Assembly (NCBI GenBank): GCA_009783885.1
Contig: WRCN01000010.1
Span: 1 to 62,813 of the forward strand
Source: Bacteroidales bacterium
Lineage (GTDB): Bacteria; Bacteroidota; Bacteroidia; Bacteroidales; P3
Direction: 5' to 3'
Length of the DNA stretch: 62,813 nt
A program made the translations under genes and the position numbers. Positions 1 through 8,173 of the stretch are shown one piece after another. The notes under the pieces are model-generated. The model searched no databases. It was not told where the DNA came from and saw only the letters and a program-made list of their open reading frames with translations. Each line of letters opens with the position of its first letter. Position 1 is the stretch's first letter.

Positions 1-51
1 AAAATCTATACTCCCCTCTTCTTTTTATCCTACTCTTGTTGTTTTCTAAGA

Positions 52-76
52 CTGGCGAGAAACCGCCGTTTTTTCA
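52..76 (+). terminator. Possible weak intrinsic terminator
   Basis: A four-base-pair GGCG/CGCC hairpin with a short A-rich loop is followed by a run of six Ts. It could end a transcript entering from the left of the window. The stem is short, so this is tentative. The rest of bases 1-200 is AT-rich and shows no gene. Confidence 0.3.
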
Positions 77-200
77 AAAAAGCATACAAAGGTACAACTT
101 TTTTTTCAAATAAACAAGTTTTTTGAAAAAATTTTTGGGTGTCAAATAAATAGAGGTGAAATAAAGGCATTATTTTAGAAAATTGTAAGCTTGCAAAAAA

Positions 201-274
201 AAGGGACATTAGATTTTTTTGAAAGAAATGGGCTCTAAAATTTCGGGTGATTTTTTTGTTGATAACTTTTTTGG
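201..274 (+). repeat. Leader repeat, copy 1 (upstream of DUF4143 ATPase)
   Basis: The 26 bases at 204-229 are identical to 1951-1976. They are followed by a diverged middle and then a second shared block (GTTGATAACTTTTT) ending near 272. Copy 2 lies at 1949-2017. Both copies end just before the promoter of the next gene, so this may be a shared regulatory leader or a recombination footprint. Confidence 0.75.
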
Positions 275-299
275 TTATGTCAGATTTTTTTTACCTTTG
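271..299 (+). promoter_or_regulatory. Bacteroidetes-type promoter for the DUF4143 ATPase
   Basis: TTG at 271-273 and TACCTTTG at 292-299 are separated by 18 bases, close to the Bacteroidetes -33/-7 consensus. Transcription would begin near 305, directly at the tandem repeats that precede the gene. Confidence 0.65.
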
Positions 300-304
300 T
301 ACTC

Positions 305-396
305 CAAAGTGTAAAATGAAATGCTTTAAAAGTGTAAAGAAAAATACCTTAAAAGTGTAAAATGAAATGCCTTAAAAATGTAAAATAAATTACTAT
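305..396 (+). repeat. Four tandem 23-bp units, each carrying a start-like segment
   Basis: Four degenerate 23-bp units (consensus AAAAGTGTAAAATGAAATGC plus a short tail) run up to and into the start codon of the ATPase. Two units open mini-ORFs: 316-360 (14 codons, beginning MKCFKSVK) and 362-388 (8 codons, MKCLKNVK). Both resemble the real N-terminus, MKYIKRII, which is itself the last degenerate unit. The layout suggests upstream-ORF or leader control, or repeat-number variation of the start region. Confidence 0.7.
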
Positions 397-1648
397 GAAA
401 TACATTAAACGCATAATAGACAGTGAGTTGCAGAATAAATTAAATTCGTCCGGAGCAGTGCTCATTCGAGGGGCAAAGGCTTGTGGAAAAACTGAATCTG
501 CGAAGCAAATTGCCGGCAGTGTTTTGAACGTCGATCAAGACGAACAAGTGCCCGTTTTAATGGAAACAACCCCCAAGCGATTATTGATTGGAAAAACACC
601 TCGATTAATTGATGAATGGCAGGAACAGCGCAAACTATGGAATTACATACGACATGAGGTTGATGATCGACAGCAAACAGCACAATTTATTCTCACAGGC
701 TCGGCAAATCCCGAAGAAAGCATCAAAATGCATTCCGGAGCAGGTCGATTTACAACGCTTGATATGCGAACTATGTCGTGGCAAGAGTTGGGTTTTTCGT
801 CCGGAAAAGTCAGTATGGCAAGCCTTTTTGAAGGCTCAAAAATTGATATTCACGATGAGCCAACCGAATTGGAATTTATTATTGAACGAATAATTATCGG
901 CGGTTTTCCGGCTTTGGTTGGGAAAAATACAAGTCAAGCTATTGACTTGAATCGGGCTTATATGGAATTGCTTACTGAGGTGGATATGAGTAGAGTTTCA
1001 AATGTGAAACGCGATCCGATTAAAGTGAAAAATCTGCTACGTTCCATTGCTCGAAATACAGCTACAGTTGTAGATGTAACAACTTTATCTGCCGATATTC
1101 GTGAAAACGAAAATAGAGACATTTCACGTCCTACTATCTACGAATACCTTGATGCCCTTGATCGTCTAATGATAACCGAAGAACAACCTGCTTGGAATCC
1201 ACATATTCGTTCTTCAGCATCTTTACGGAAATCTCCAAAGCGTCATTTTACCGATGTTTGTTTATCGGTTGCAGCACTTGGAGCAAATGCTGATTCATTG
1301 CTTACTGACCTCAACTTTACCGGATTTTTGTTTAAATCAATGGTTACTCACGACTTGCGGATTTATGCTCAGGCGAATGATGCAAAGGTTTATTATTACA
1401 GAGATTCCTATGATTTGGAAGTGGATGCTATCGTACAAAAACACAACGGCGATTGGCTTGCATTTGAAATAAAATTGGGGATAGGGCAAATTGACGAAGC
1501 CGCTACTAATCTCAAGAAATTTGCAGACGTTGTAGATACTTCCAAAGTTAAAGCTCCTAAGTCGCTCAACATAATCACCGGAACCGGCATCAGTTACACT
1601 CGTCCGGATGGCGTGAATGTGATTTCGCTTGCTTCGTTGGGCGTGTAA
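395..1648 (+). CDS. AAA-type ATPase with C-terminal DUF4143 domain
   Basis: This 417-residue protein matches the widespread family of predicted P-loop ATPases with a C-terminal DUF4143 domain, whose cellular role is not settled. The N-terminus carries a Walker A loop of the form GAKACGKT (residues 26-33) and a Walker B segment RLIDEWQ (about 70-76), then a sensor-like LTGSAN. The C-terminus has a restriction-endonuclease-like pattern, LEVDAIV near residue 340 and FEIKLG near 357. Length is normal for the family. The chosen ATG is the last of a series of repeated start-like units. The gene stands alone between two copies of a 70-bp repeat, upstream of a toxin-antitoxin operon. Such ATPases are common in accessory regions of Bacteroidetes. 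A defence or stress role is only inference. Confidence 0.85.
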   Translation: MKYIKRIIDSELQNKLNSSGAVLIRGAKACGKTESAKQIAGSVLNVDQDEQVPVLMETTPKRLLIGKTPRLIDEWQEQRKLWNYIRHEVDDRQQTAQFILTGSANPEESIKMHSGAGRFTTLDMRTMSWQELGFSSGKVSMASLFEGSKIDIHDEPTELEFIIERIIIGGFPALVGKNTSQAIDLNRAYMELLTEVDMSRVSNVKRDPIKVKNLLRSIARNTATVVDVTTLSADIRENENRDISRPTIYEYLDALDRLMITEEQPAWNPHIRSSASLRKSPKRHFTDVCLSVAALGANADSLLTDLNFTGFLFKSMVTHDLRIYAQANDAKVYYYRDSYDLEVDAIVQKHNGDWLAFEIKLGIGQIDEAATNLKKFADVVDTSKVKAPKSLNIITGTGISYTRPDGVNVISLASLGV

Positions 1649-1784
1649 TTTATTTTTCTTTTTGGTGCTCGTTTTTTCGTTAGTATTTCTAAGTCTTGCA
1701 AATGTTTTTCAGAAATCCGACTTTGGAGGATTTTCCATTTTTGTGAGGGCAAGGCACTTTTGTATGACAAAAGTACACCTTGCC

Positions 1785-1807
1785 AATCGCAGATGCGATT
1801 ATTTTTT
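1785..1807 (+). terminator. Intrinsic terminator after the DUF4143 ATPase
   Basis: AATCGC and GCGATT form a six-pair stem with a four-base loop, followed by a T-rich tract (ATTTTTT). It lies about 140 bases past the stop codon of the ATPase. Confidence 0.5.
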
Positions 1808-1948
1808 GTATGTCAAACTGTTTTTTACAGACTGCATTTTTACAGCTTTTTTTCTTTTCACGGAAAAACAGATAACGGGAATAAATCTACCTCTGAAATA
1901 ACTTGAATTTCATAAAATTACACACTTGTCGAAATAAGGGACATTAAA

Positions 1949-2017
1949 AAGGACATTAGATTTTTTTGAAAGAAATACGGTCTAAAATTTGACCTGTTTT
2001 TTTGTTGATAACTTTTT
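1949..2017 (+). repeat. Leader repeat, copy 2 (upstream of abiEi)
   Basis: This is a direct repeat of 201-274: the same 26-base block at 1951-1976, a TCTAAAATTT segment, then GTTGATAACTTTTT. A partial extra copy of the first bases (GGGACATTA) lies just before it at 1938-1946. The two copies bracket the ATPase gene and are about 1.75 kb apart. Confidence 0.75.
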
Positions 2018-2039
2018 GCGAAGATAATATGTATAGATT

Positions 2040-2069
2040 TTGATAGTTCAAAAAAAAATCGTAACTTTG
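2040..2069 (+). promoter_or_regulatory. Bacteroidetes-type promoter for the AbiE operon
   Basis: TTG at 2040-2042 and TAACTTTG at 2062-2069 have a 19-base spacer, a near-perfect match to the phylum consensus. It lies about 55 bases before the abiEi start codon. Confidence 0.75.
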
Positions 2070-2123
2070 CATAAAATTTGTCACATTTTTTTACACTTTT
2101 TGTGACAAAAAAACAATAAAATA

Positions 2124-2735
2124 ATGAAATTAAATATTGAAAAACAAATATTTACAAAAATAAAAAAAGCAAAGAAGGGGTCGCTATTTTTTAGTAACGA
2201 TTTTTCCACATTCGCCAAACCGGATGCAATACGCCAAGCCCTACAACGTTTGGTAAAATCGGGCGAAATTAACCGTGTGGCAGCAGGTATTTTTGTACGA
2301 CCACAAGAAGACCCCATTGTAGGCAAATTAATGCCGGATATTGAAGATATTGCCAAAGTTATTGCACGACGCGACAGAGCAAGGATTGTTCCCACAGGAG
2401 ATTATGCACTCAACCGTTTGGGACTTTCTACGCAAGTTCCAATGAATATCGTCTATCTGACAAGCGGGACAGCACGCAAAATTAAAATTGGAAATTATAC
2501 GATTGTGTTTAAGAAAGTGGCACCCAAAAATGTTGCACCTATTGGCGAAATCAGTCGCTTGGCAATTCAGGCTTTAAAAACGATTGGTAAAGAAAATATC
2601 ACCAAAGAAGACATACAACATATCCAAACTATTTTGCAAAACGAGAAATATACCCATTTGGAATATGATATTCGCCTTGCTCCTGCTTGGATACAAGAAA
2701 TTATGAAACCCGCACTAAACAATTCTACTAAATGA
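2124..2735 (+). CDS. AbiEi-like antitoxin (DUF6088 family)
   Basis: This 203-residue protein is the probable antitoxin and autorepressor of a type IV toxin-antitoxin pair. The N-terminal half reads as a winged helix (about residues 18-60, including ...AIRQALQRLVKSGEINRV), followed by a segment typical of AbiEi/DUF6088 proteins with a conserved YALNRLGLSTQVP. The C-terminal part is mostly helical. Its stop codon overlaps the start of the next gene by four bases (ATGA), the usual translational coupling of AbiEi and AbiEii. In known AbiE systems the first protein binds inverted repeats at its own promoter, so repression at 2040-2120 is expected but not shown here. The family call rests on sequence pattern plus the partner gene. 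Confidence 0.85.
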   Translation: MKLNIEKQIFTKIKKAKKGSLFFSNDFSTFAKPDAIRQALQRLVKSGEINRVAAGIFVRPQEDPIVGKLMPDIEDIAKVIARRDRARIVPTGDYALNRLGLSTQVPMNIVYLTSGTARKIKIGNYTIVFKKVAPKNVAPIGEISRLAIQALKTIGKENITKEDIQHIQTILQNEKYTHLEYDIRLAPAWIQEIMKPALNNSTK

Positions 2736-3739
2736 ATTCCGCACTCAATGAATGGTTGAAATTGACCGATGCAAACAAACGTAATATCTTTGCTGAAACG
2801 GCACGACAAAAGGCGTTGCCCATTTCTGCAATAGAAAAAGATTGGTGGGTTGTGCATACGTTGTCGGCTTTATTTTCGACGGAATATACCGATAAATTGA
2901 TTTTCAAAGGTGGCACTTCATTAAGCAAAAGTTGGAATTTGATAGAACGATTTTCGGAGGACGTAGATTTAGCATTAGATAGAGAATTCTTAGGATTTTC
3001 AGGCGATTTGAATAAAGGCGAAATTCATAAATTGCGTTACGCCTCTTACGAATTTATTTCAACAAAATTTGTCGATGCACTTGATTCCTCATTCAAGAAA
3101 ATGGGATTAGACGGCGTGATCGTGAAACCTCAACAAGTCATCAATCATGATCAAGACCCATTGATAATCGAAATTTACTATCCGAAACTTGCGGAACACG
3201 ATATTTATTTACGTCCGGATATTTTAGTGGAAGTTGGAAGTCGGTCGTTGAAAGAGCCATATTCACAGCGAAACATCAGCACGTTTGTTTCGGAAGTTTT
3301 TTCAGAAATGCCTTTTGCAAAAACGTTGATTACAGTTCCAACAGTAAATCCGGAGAGAACGTTTTTAGAAAAAGTATTTTTATTGCACGAAGAATATCAG
3401 CGTCCGTCCGAAAAGATTCGTGTTGAGCGATTGAGTCGCCACTTATACGATATTGAAAAATTATCGCAAACGCCGTACTTTCAAAAGGCTTTGGGAGACC
3501 ATGATTTGTATTACACAATCGTTGCTCACAGAGAAAAATTCACTCGTTTGAGCGGAGTTGATTACGCCAAACACGCATCCGAACACATCCGAATTGTGCC
3601 ACCCGAAAATCTATTATCTGTTTGGGAAAAAGACTACGAAAATATGATAAGCAGTATGGTTTATGGTAAGAAATTATCGTTTAGTGAGTTGATAGAAAAG
3701 ATTGCCGGTGTGCAGAAAATTATTAACAACAGGAGTTAA
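2732..3739 (+). CDS. AbiEii-like nucleotidyltransferase toxin
   Basis: This 335-residue protein belongs to the AbiEii/AbiGii nucleotidyltransferase family. The signature nucleotidyltransferase motif is intact: FKGGTSLSK near residues 57-65, followed by SEDVDLAL at about 75-82, whose two acidic residues bind metal. A downstream PERTFLEKVFLLHEE block is also typical. In characterised systems this class of protein transfers nucleotides to RNA such as tRNA acceptor ends and blocks growth; some confer abortive infection against phage. It is coupled to the antitoxin by a four-base overlap. All visible catalytic residues are present, so the toxin should be active. Confidence 0.88.
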   Translation: MNSALNEWLKLTDANKRNIFAETARQKALPISAIEKDWWVVHTLSALFSTEYTDKLIFKGGTSLSKSWNLIERFSEDVDLALDREFLGFSGDLNKGEIHKLRYASYEFISTKFVDALDSSFKKMGLDGVIVKPQQVINHDQDPLIIEIYYPKLAEHDIYLRPDILVEVGSRSLKEPYSQRNISTFVSEVFSEMPFAKTLITVPTVNPERTFLEKVFLLHEEYQRPSEKIRVERLSRHLYDIEKLSQTPYFQKALGDHDLYYTIVAHREKFTRLSGVDYAKHASEHIRIVPPENLLSVWEKDYENMISSMVYGKKLSFSELIEKIAGVQKIINNRS

Positions 3740-3819
3740 AGACTTAGAAAAAAGAGCGTTTTAATCTATTTTTTTATGTCTTTAAAATCAATATAAATGG
3801 GAGAACATGTTGTAGGGTT

Positions 3820-5082
3820 CTAATCTTTCTCTTGCAACAAATTTTCCAAAGTTTGCATATCTTTGATGTAAACCTCTCTTGGCTTGCTTCCTTGAGAAAT
3901 ACCAACAATACCAGCATCTTCGAGTTGATTCATTAATATTCCTGAACGTGCGTAACCTAATTTCAGTTTTCGTTGAATAAGCGATGTAGAGCCACTTTGA
4001 GTAGATACAATTAATCGTGCAGCATCGTCAAACATCGAATCTCGTTCATCTGCTGAAAATATACTGCCTCTAAAGTCATTCGATTCATCAGCACATTCGG
4101 GAAGTGCATAGGCTTCAGGATATCCACGCTGTTCGCCGATAAATTCCACTATTTTTTCGATTTCAAGCGTGTCGGCAAATGCACATCGGATTCGGATTAG
4201 TTTATTTTCTGCAAATAACAACATATCGCCTTTTCCGTTTAATCGTTCTGCTCCATCGCGATCTAAAATTTCTCTGGAATCAGCTTTAGATATTACACGA
4301 AAAGCTACGCGTGCAGGAAAATTAGCTTTGACCGTTTTTATAATACTTACTGATGGGCGACTTGTAGCAATGATTAAGTGAATACCCACGGCTCTTGCTA
4401 ATTGTGCTAAACGAGCTATTGGCAACTCTATTTCTTTGCCACCTGTTGAAATAAAATCAACAATCTCATCAACAACCAAAACGATGTAGGATAAATACCG
4501 ATGTCCTTCGTTAGGATTCAATTTTCGAGAAATAAACTTGACGTTGTATTCTTTGATTCCTTTAACTTGTGCATCGTTCAACAAGTTGTAACGCATATCC
4601 ATTTCCACGCACAACGAGTTTAGTGTATTGACAGCTTTTTTTGTATTTGTAATGACAGCATCTTCAACATTAGGTAATTTTGCCAAATAATGACGTTCGA
4701 TTTTATTGTAAACCGAGAGTTCAATTTTTTTCGGATCCATCATCACAAACTTCAAATCGGCAGGGTGTTTTTTGTACAACAACGAAGTTATTATCGTGTT
4801 CAAACCGACTGATTTTCCTTGCCCCGTAGCACCTGCTATAAGTAGGTGTGGCATTTTTGCCAAGTCCATTACGAAGTATTCTGTTAGCTCTGTTCTCCCA
4901 ATCGCAATAGGTAAATCAAACTTTGTGTTTTTGAAATTTGAAGAGCCTAATACTTCTATTAACGGAACTGTTTGCCTGCTCATCACATCGTAATCCTCAA
5001 GTAAATTTAATGTTGGAAATTTGTAGTTAGGTAAATCCATGTAAGGATCATAAGGTGCTTCTGTAACAATACGATTTTCCAT
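3820..5082 (-). CDS. FtsK/SpoIIIE-type DNA translocase, soluble short form
   Basis: This protein of about 420 residues contains the motor of an FtsK-type translocase. Walker A is GATGQGKS (about residues 84-91), Walker B is LVVDEIVDF (near 200), and a C-terminal winged-helix gamma domain (about 345-410) carries the usual SLIQRKLKLGYARSG pattern. It starts at the linker before the motor (YKFPTLNLLEDYD), so the N-terminal membrane domain and long linker of full-length FtsK (about 800 residues in this phylum) are missing. The ATG at 5082 was chosen over an upstream one at 5145 because a promoter (CAAAATTA on the top strand, 5106-5113) lies between them. It could be a second, cytosolic FtsK paralogue or the only one; the window cannot tell. 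Confidence 0.82.
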   Translation of the reverse strand: MENRIVTEAPYDPYMDLPNYKFPTLNLLEDYDVMSRQTVPLIEVLGSSNFKNTKFDLPIAIGRTELTEYFVMDLAKMPHLLIAGATGQGKSVGLNTIITSLLYKKHPADLKFVMMDPKKIELSVYNKIERHYLAKLPNVEDAVITNTKKAVNTLNSLCVEMDMRYNLLNDAQVKGIKEYNVKFISRKLNPNEGHRYLSYIVLVVDEIVDFISTGGKEIELPIARLAQLARAVGIHLIIATSRPSVSIIKTVKANFPARVAFRVISKADSREILDRDGAERLNGKGDMLLFAENKLIRIRCAFADTLEIEKIVEFIGEQRGYPEAYALPECADESNDFRGSIFSADERDSMFDDAARLIVSTQSGSTSLIQRKLKLGYARSGILMNQLEDAGIVGISQGSKPREVYIKDMQTLENLLQEKD

Positions 5083-5105
5083 AAAGCTATATTTTATTTG
5101 GACTA

Positions 5106-5113
5106 CAAAATTA
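5106..5113 (-). promoter_or_regulatory. -7 element for the FtsK-like gene
   Basis: Read on the minus strand this is TAATTTTG. It lies 24 bases upstream of the chosen start at 5082 and downstream of the alternative ATG at 5145, so it decides the start. Confidence 0.5.
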
Positions 5114-5161
5114 CAACAAAATAGTGATAAAATATAATTTATCATAATTTTCTGCGAAAAA

Positions 5162-5194
5162 TTGCAATTTATATCGTTTTTTTTCGTATTTTTG
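5162..5194 (+). promoter_or_regulatory. Promoter for the ABC transporter operon
   Basis: TATTTTTG at 5187-5194 is followed by CA, with a possible TTG at 5162-5164 (22-base spacer). It lies 37 bases before the start of the binding-protein gene. Confidence 0.55.
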
Positions 5195-5231
5195 CAGAAA
5201 ATTCATAAAAATAACAAAAAATAATATTAAA

Positions 5232-6563
5232 ATGAAAACTTTGAAAACAAGAATTTATTCAATATGTGCTATGGCGCTTTTACTGATTTTAGCGTCTTGT
5301 CAAGGACGAGTTAAGTTAACTGTATTAGGAGAGGATTCTTCTAATTTACAAGCAATGGCAGCTTTGAAAAGTGAATACGAACGAGAAAACAATATAAAAA
5401 TTGTTTTTCATCCAAACACTTTTGAAGATGCTTGGAACAAATCCATTCAAGATTTTCGTCATGGAACAGGACTTTATGATATTGTGTTGCAATACAATTT
5501 TTCATTATCAACTTTTGTAAGAAATGGATATGTGTATTGCATTGATGATCTGCTTGATATGATGGATCCTAAACCTAATACTTCTTTTGAACAAGATTTA
5601 TTCCAAAAAGCATGGAAAGAAGTAGGTTGGTATTACAAAGATCCATCAAATCCAAATAGTGATGAAATACAAAAAATAGGCTATCCTTTTGCAATCAATA
5701 CAATGTTGCTCACATACAATAAGAAAATGTTTGAAGATCAAGACATGCAAAGAGCATATAAGGCAAAATATGGTGAAGATTTGGTTGTTCCAACAACTTG
5801 GGAACAATTTAGAAACATTGCTGAATTCTTTACAACTTCAAACACTTATGGTATTTGTATGCAAGGAGCTGAAGGAGGATGGCTTTATTATGAATATTGC
5901 AATTACTTGTATGGTATGGATGGTTCAGTTTTTGATAAAACACGTGGATGGGAAGGGACGCTCTACACCCCAATGACTATAACATCTCCTGAAGCTGTTG
6001 CTGCTACAAAATTTTATAGAAGTTTAAAACCTTTTAATAAAGGAAATTATACAACAGTAGATGCAACAGAGCAGATAAGGTTGCTACAAGAAGGTAATGT
6101 TGCTATGGGAATTGTTTGGAGTGATTATTTGTATGAATTTGACAAGTATGGTGAAAATTTTGGTTTTGCTCCTATACCAGGAAATAAATCAGCTATTGCA
6201 GGAGGTAGTTTTTATGTCAATAAAAACTCAAAAAATCCACAAGAAGCTATCAAATATATCATGCATTTGATGCAACCCAAAATGCAAATTGAATTAGCTA
6301 AAAGAGGATTATCCTCTCCGCTAAAATCTACTTATAACGATCCTGAAGTACAAAAAATTTCTTATTCTAATGCGTTAAAAACCTCGCTTGAAAGAGGTGT
6401 GTACATGTTTGAAGCAGGAATAGAAGCCGAAATAGTTAGTCAAGTGATTACAAACCACATTCAAAGGCTTTGGAGAAATGACAATTTGAAAGTTGAAGAT
6501 GTTCTTGAACAAATCAAACAAGAAATAGACGCAGGAAGAAAAGAAGCACATAAAAATCTATGA
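5232..6563 (+). CDS. ABC transporter solute-binding lipoprotein (family 1, sugar type)
   Basis: This 443-residue protein is the substrate-binding part of an ABC importer. Its N-terminus is a lipoprotein signal with lipobox LASC (Cys near residue 23), so it should be membrane-anchored. The rest resembles family 1 extracellular binding proteins of the MalE group: an early VLGEDSSNL strand, FEDAWNKSIQDF, the central PTTWEQF helix, and GGSFYVNKNSKNPQEA in the C-terminal lobe. The substrate cannot be read from sequence; an oligosaccharide or another small polar solute is likely. It heads a tightly coupled operon, overlapping the permease gene by four bases. It is unusual for a MalE-like protein to be paired with a single fused permease. 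Confidence 0.82.
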   Translation: MKTLKTRIYSICAMALLLILASCQGRVKLTVLGEDSSNLQAMAALKSEYERENNIKIVFHPNTFEDAWNKSIQDFRHGTGLYDIVLQYNFSLSTFVRNGYVYCIDDLLDMMDPKPNTSFEQDLFQKAWKEVGWYYKDPSNPNSDEIQKIGYPFAINTMLLTYNKKMFEDQDMQRAYKAKYGEDLVVPTTWEQFRNIAEFFTTSNTYGICMQGAEGGWLYYEYCNYLYGMDGSVFDKTRGWEGTLYTPMTITSPEAVAATKFYRSLKPFNKGNYTTVDATEQIRLLQEGNVAMGIVWSDYLYEFDKYGENFGFAPIPGNKSAIAGGSFYVNKNSKNPQEAIKYIMHLMQPKMQIELAKRGLSSPLKSTYNDPEVQKISYSNALKTSLERGVYMFEAGIEAEIVSQVITNHIQRLWRNDNLKVEDVLEQIKQEIDAGRKEAHKNL

Positions 6564-8173
6564 TTTTTAGAAAAATAGATTCTAGATTGCATTTCAAACT
6601 TATCATAATTGCAGTAATTGCCATTATGATTGTTTTTTTGTTGCCATTAATTGCGAATGGTTTTTCAGGAAACGGCATCTATCAACTATTGACCGACACT
6701 TCAAAAGGTTTCACATCTGCTTGGGGAAGAACGTTATTGTTTGCATTTTTATCTACAATAATTAACACCGTAGGAGGACTTTGTTTAGCTTTGTCATTAC
6801 AACGTATTTCTTTTGAATCAAAGTTAGGACAACAACTTTCATTATTTATTTTGCCTGTTACTTTAGGGAATATTGCCATTGCCTATATTTTTAAAGTTTC
6901 TTTATACGGCACATCTTTGTTTGATGCAATAATACAAAGCGGATATTTCACGCAAACGATAGCAATGTTATTTATTCAATTTTGGCAATACGGATTTCTG
7001 TTTGCATATCTTTTTTGGATTAGCATACAAAATATTCCAAAAAGAATTAATGATTATTCTATTGCGGTAAAACACACAAATAATGAACGAACTAAAGATA
7101 TTATTCTGCCGAACATAAAAAATTTGTTTATTCTGCTCTTTTTCATTGGATTTATTTTTTCTTTTTATGAAAATGCCAAAAATCAGTTTATATTCAAAGC
7201 CTCACAAGGTATGAATACAGAATTAATCAGTCAAGCATTACATCGGATTTACAAATCGAATTCAATAGTTAACCCCACCTTTGCCAATCAGTTTATATTT
7301 GAGGTTGGGACGCTAATAACTATTTCTGTTTTGTTTGCTCTTGTATGTGCCGGATTTTCTATTTTTCTGATATTTCGCCATATCTCAAAAAGGAAAAGAT
7401 TGAAAAATACGGCTTTAAAAATGTCAAAAAAGAATATTTTTGTTGCTGTTGTAGGTTTGATAACTGTGATTGCACCTATAATCATTGCTTTACTTAAATC
7501 TCGTTATAATTTTTCTGTGGATGCACTTTCCGAATTATTATTACCATTAGGATTAACCCTATTATCTGCATTTTTTGCAACAATGCTTGCTATTCTTTTT
7601 GGTATGGCATCAAGATTAGTATTTACAAAATGGCTAGCTAGTTTTAATACAAAAACCATGTATTATTTTCTTATTGTTTTTCTTTTGCAAATTATTCCGC
7701 CAATTTGCATTATAGCTTGTGGCTACCAATGGTTAAGTTGGATAGGATATAATTCTTTTGTAATATATTTAGTATGGATTTTAGGACATTCTATTCTTGT
7801 ATTTCCAATTTTAGGTAGCTTTGTCTTAGTTACGCATTTTGCAGTTAAAGAAAATGAATTAAGTTGGCTTGCCGTGCACCATATTCCTGCTAAAGATATC
7901 TCTCTGTATAGTTTTCTGAAACGATTTCGTGCAGAATATATACTAACTCTGTTGTTTGCATTTACTTTTATATGGAATGATACAACTTTAAATAAAATAT
8001 TGTCAGATAAAATTCCTTCTTTTGCCGACAATTTGCAGAGATTGTTTTCAGGTAGGGCAACAGACGATACCAAAGCAATTCTATTTACTTTGGTTGCGGT
8101 AATTATATCAATTTCCTGCGTTCTATTATGGCAATTTATAGTGAGAAAATCAATAAAGAATAATAAAATATGA
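6560..8173 (+). CDS. ABC transporter permease, two permease domains fused
   Basis: This 537-residue protein is strongly hydrophobic, with about twelve membrane segments in two similar halves. Each half carries a degenerate EAA coupling loop: NDYSIAVKHTNNERTKDIILP in the first and ENELSWLAVHHIPAKDI in the second. This one-chain arrangement is known from thiamine (ThiP) and ferric iron (FbpB) importers, whereas sugar importers normally use two separate permeases. It overlaps both neighbours by four bases (ATGA), so binding protein, permease and ATPase should be made together. Function: the transmembrane channel of the importer. Confidence 0.85.
   Translation: MIFRKIDSRLHFKLIIIAVIAIMIVFLLPLIANGFSGNGIYQLLTDTSKGFTSAWGRTLLFAFLSTIINTVGGLCLALSLQRISFESKLGQQLSLFILPVTLGNIAIAYIFKVSLYGTSLFDAIIQSGYFTQTIAMLFIQFWQYGFLFAYLFWISIQNIPKRINDYSIAVKHTNNERTKDIILPNIKNLFILLFFIGFIFSFYENAKNQFIFKASQGMNTELISQALHRIYKSNSIVNPTFANQFIFEVGTLITISVLFALVCAGFSIFLIFRHISKRKRLKNTALKMSKKNIFVAVVGLITVIAPIIIALLKSRYNFSVDALSELLLPLGLTLLSAFFATMLAILFGMASRLVFTKWLASFNTKTMYYFLIVFLLQIIPPICIIACGYQWLSWIGYNSFVIYLVWILGHSILVFPILGSFVLVTHFAVKENELSWLAVHHIPAKDISLYSFLKRFRAEYILTLLFAFTFIWNDTTLNKILSDKIPSFADNLQRLFSGRATDDTKAILFTLVAVIISISCVLLWQFIVRKSIKNNKI

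Larger units (their letters stand above)
1649..2039. other. Intergenic region with hairpins and leader repeat
   Basis: No convincing gene lies between the ATPase and the AbiE operon. The stretch holds an imperfect inverted repeat at 1748-1784 (arms GGCAAGG...CTTTTGT and their complement), a terminator-like hairpin at 1785-1807 and the second leader repeat. An open frame at 1629-1901 has low-complexity, phenylalanine-rich content and starts inside the upstream gene, so it was not called. Confidence 0.6.

Noticed and set aside
305..396. CRISPR-like array
   Set aside because: The 23-bp units are directly tandem without spacers, and no cas gene is present.
1629..1901. Open frame of 90 codons after the ATPase gene
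   Set aside because: It starts inside the upstream gene, is rich in Phe and low in complexity, and covers an inverted repeat and a terminator-like hairpin; it has no promoter of its own.
395..3739. A new multi-gene defence system made of the ATPase and AbiE genes
   Set aside because: AbiE is a known toxin-antitoxin pair and the ATPase has its own promoter and terminator; only the shared leader repeat links them, so this is reported as a regulatory observation.
5083..5231. Thiamine (TPP) riboswitch upstream of the importer
   Set aside because: The fused permease suggested thiamine uptake, but no CTGAGA-type conserved core is present in the leader.
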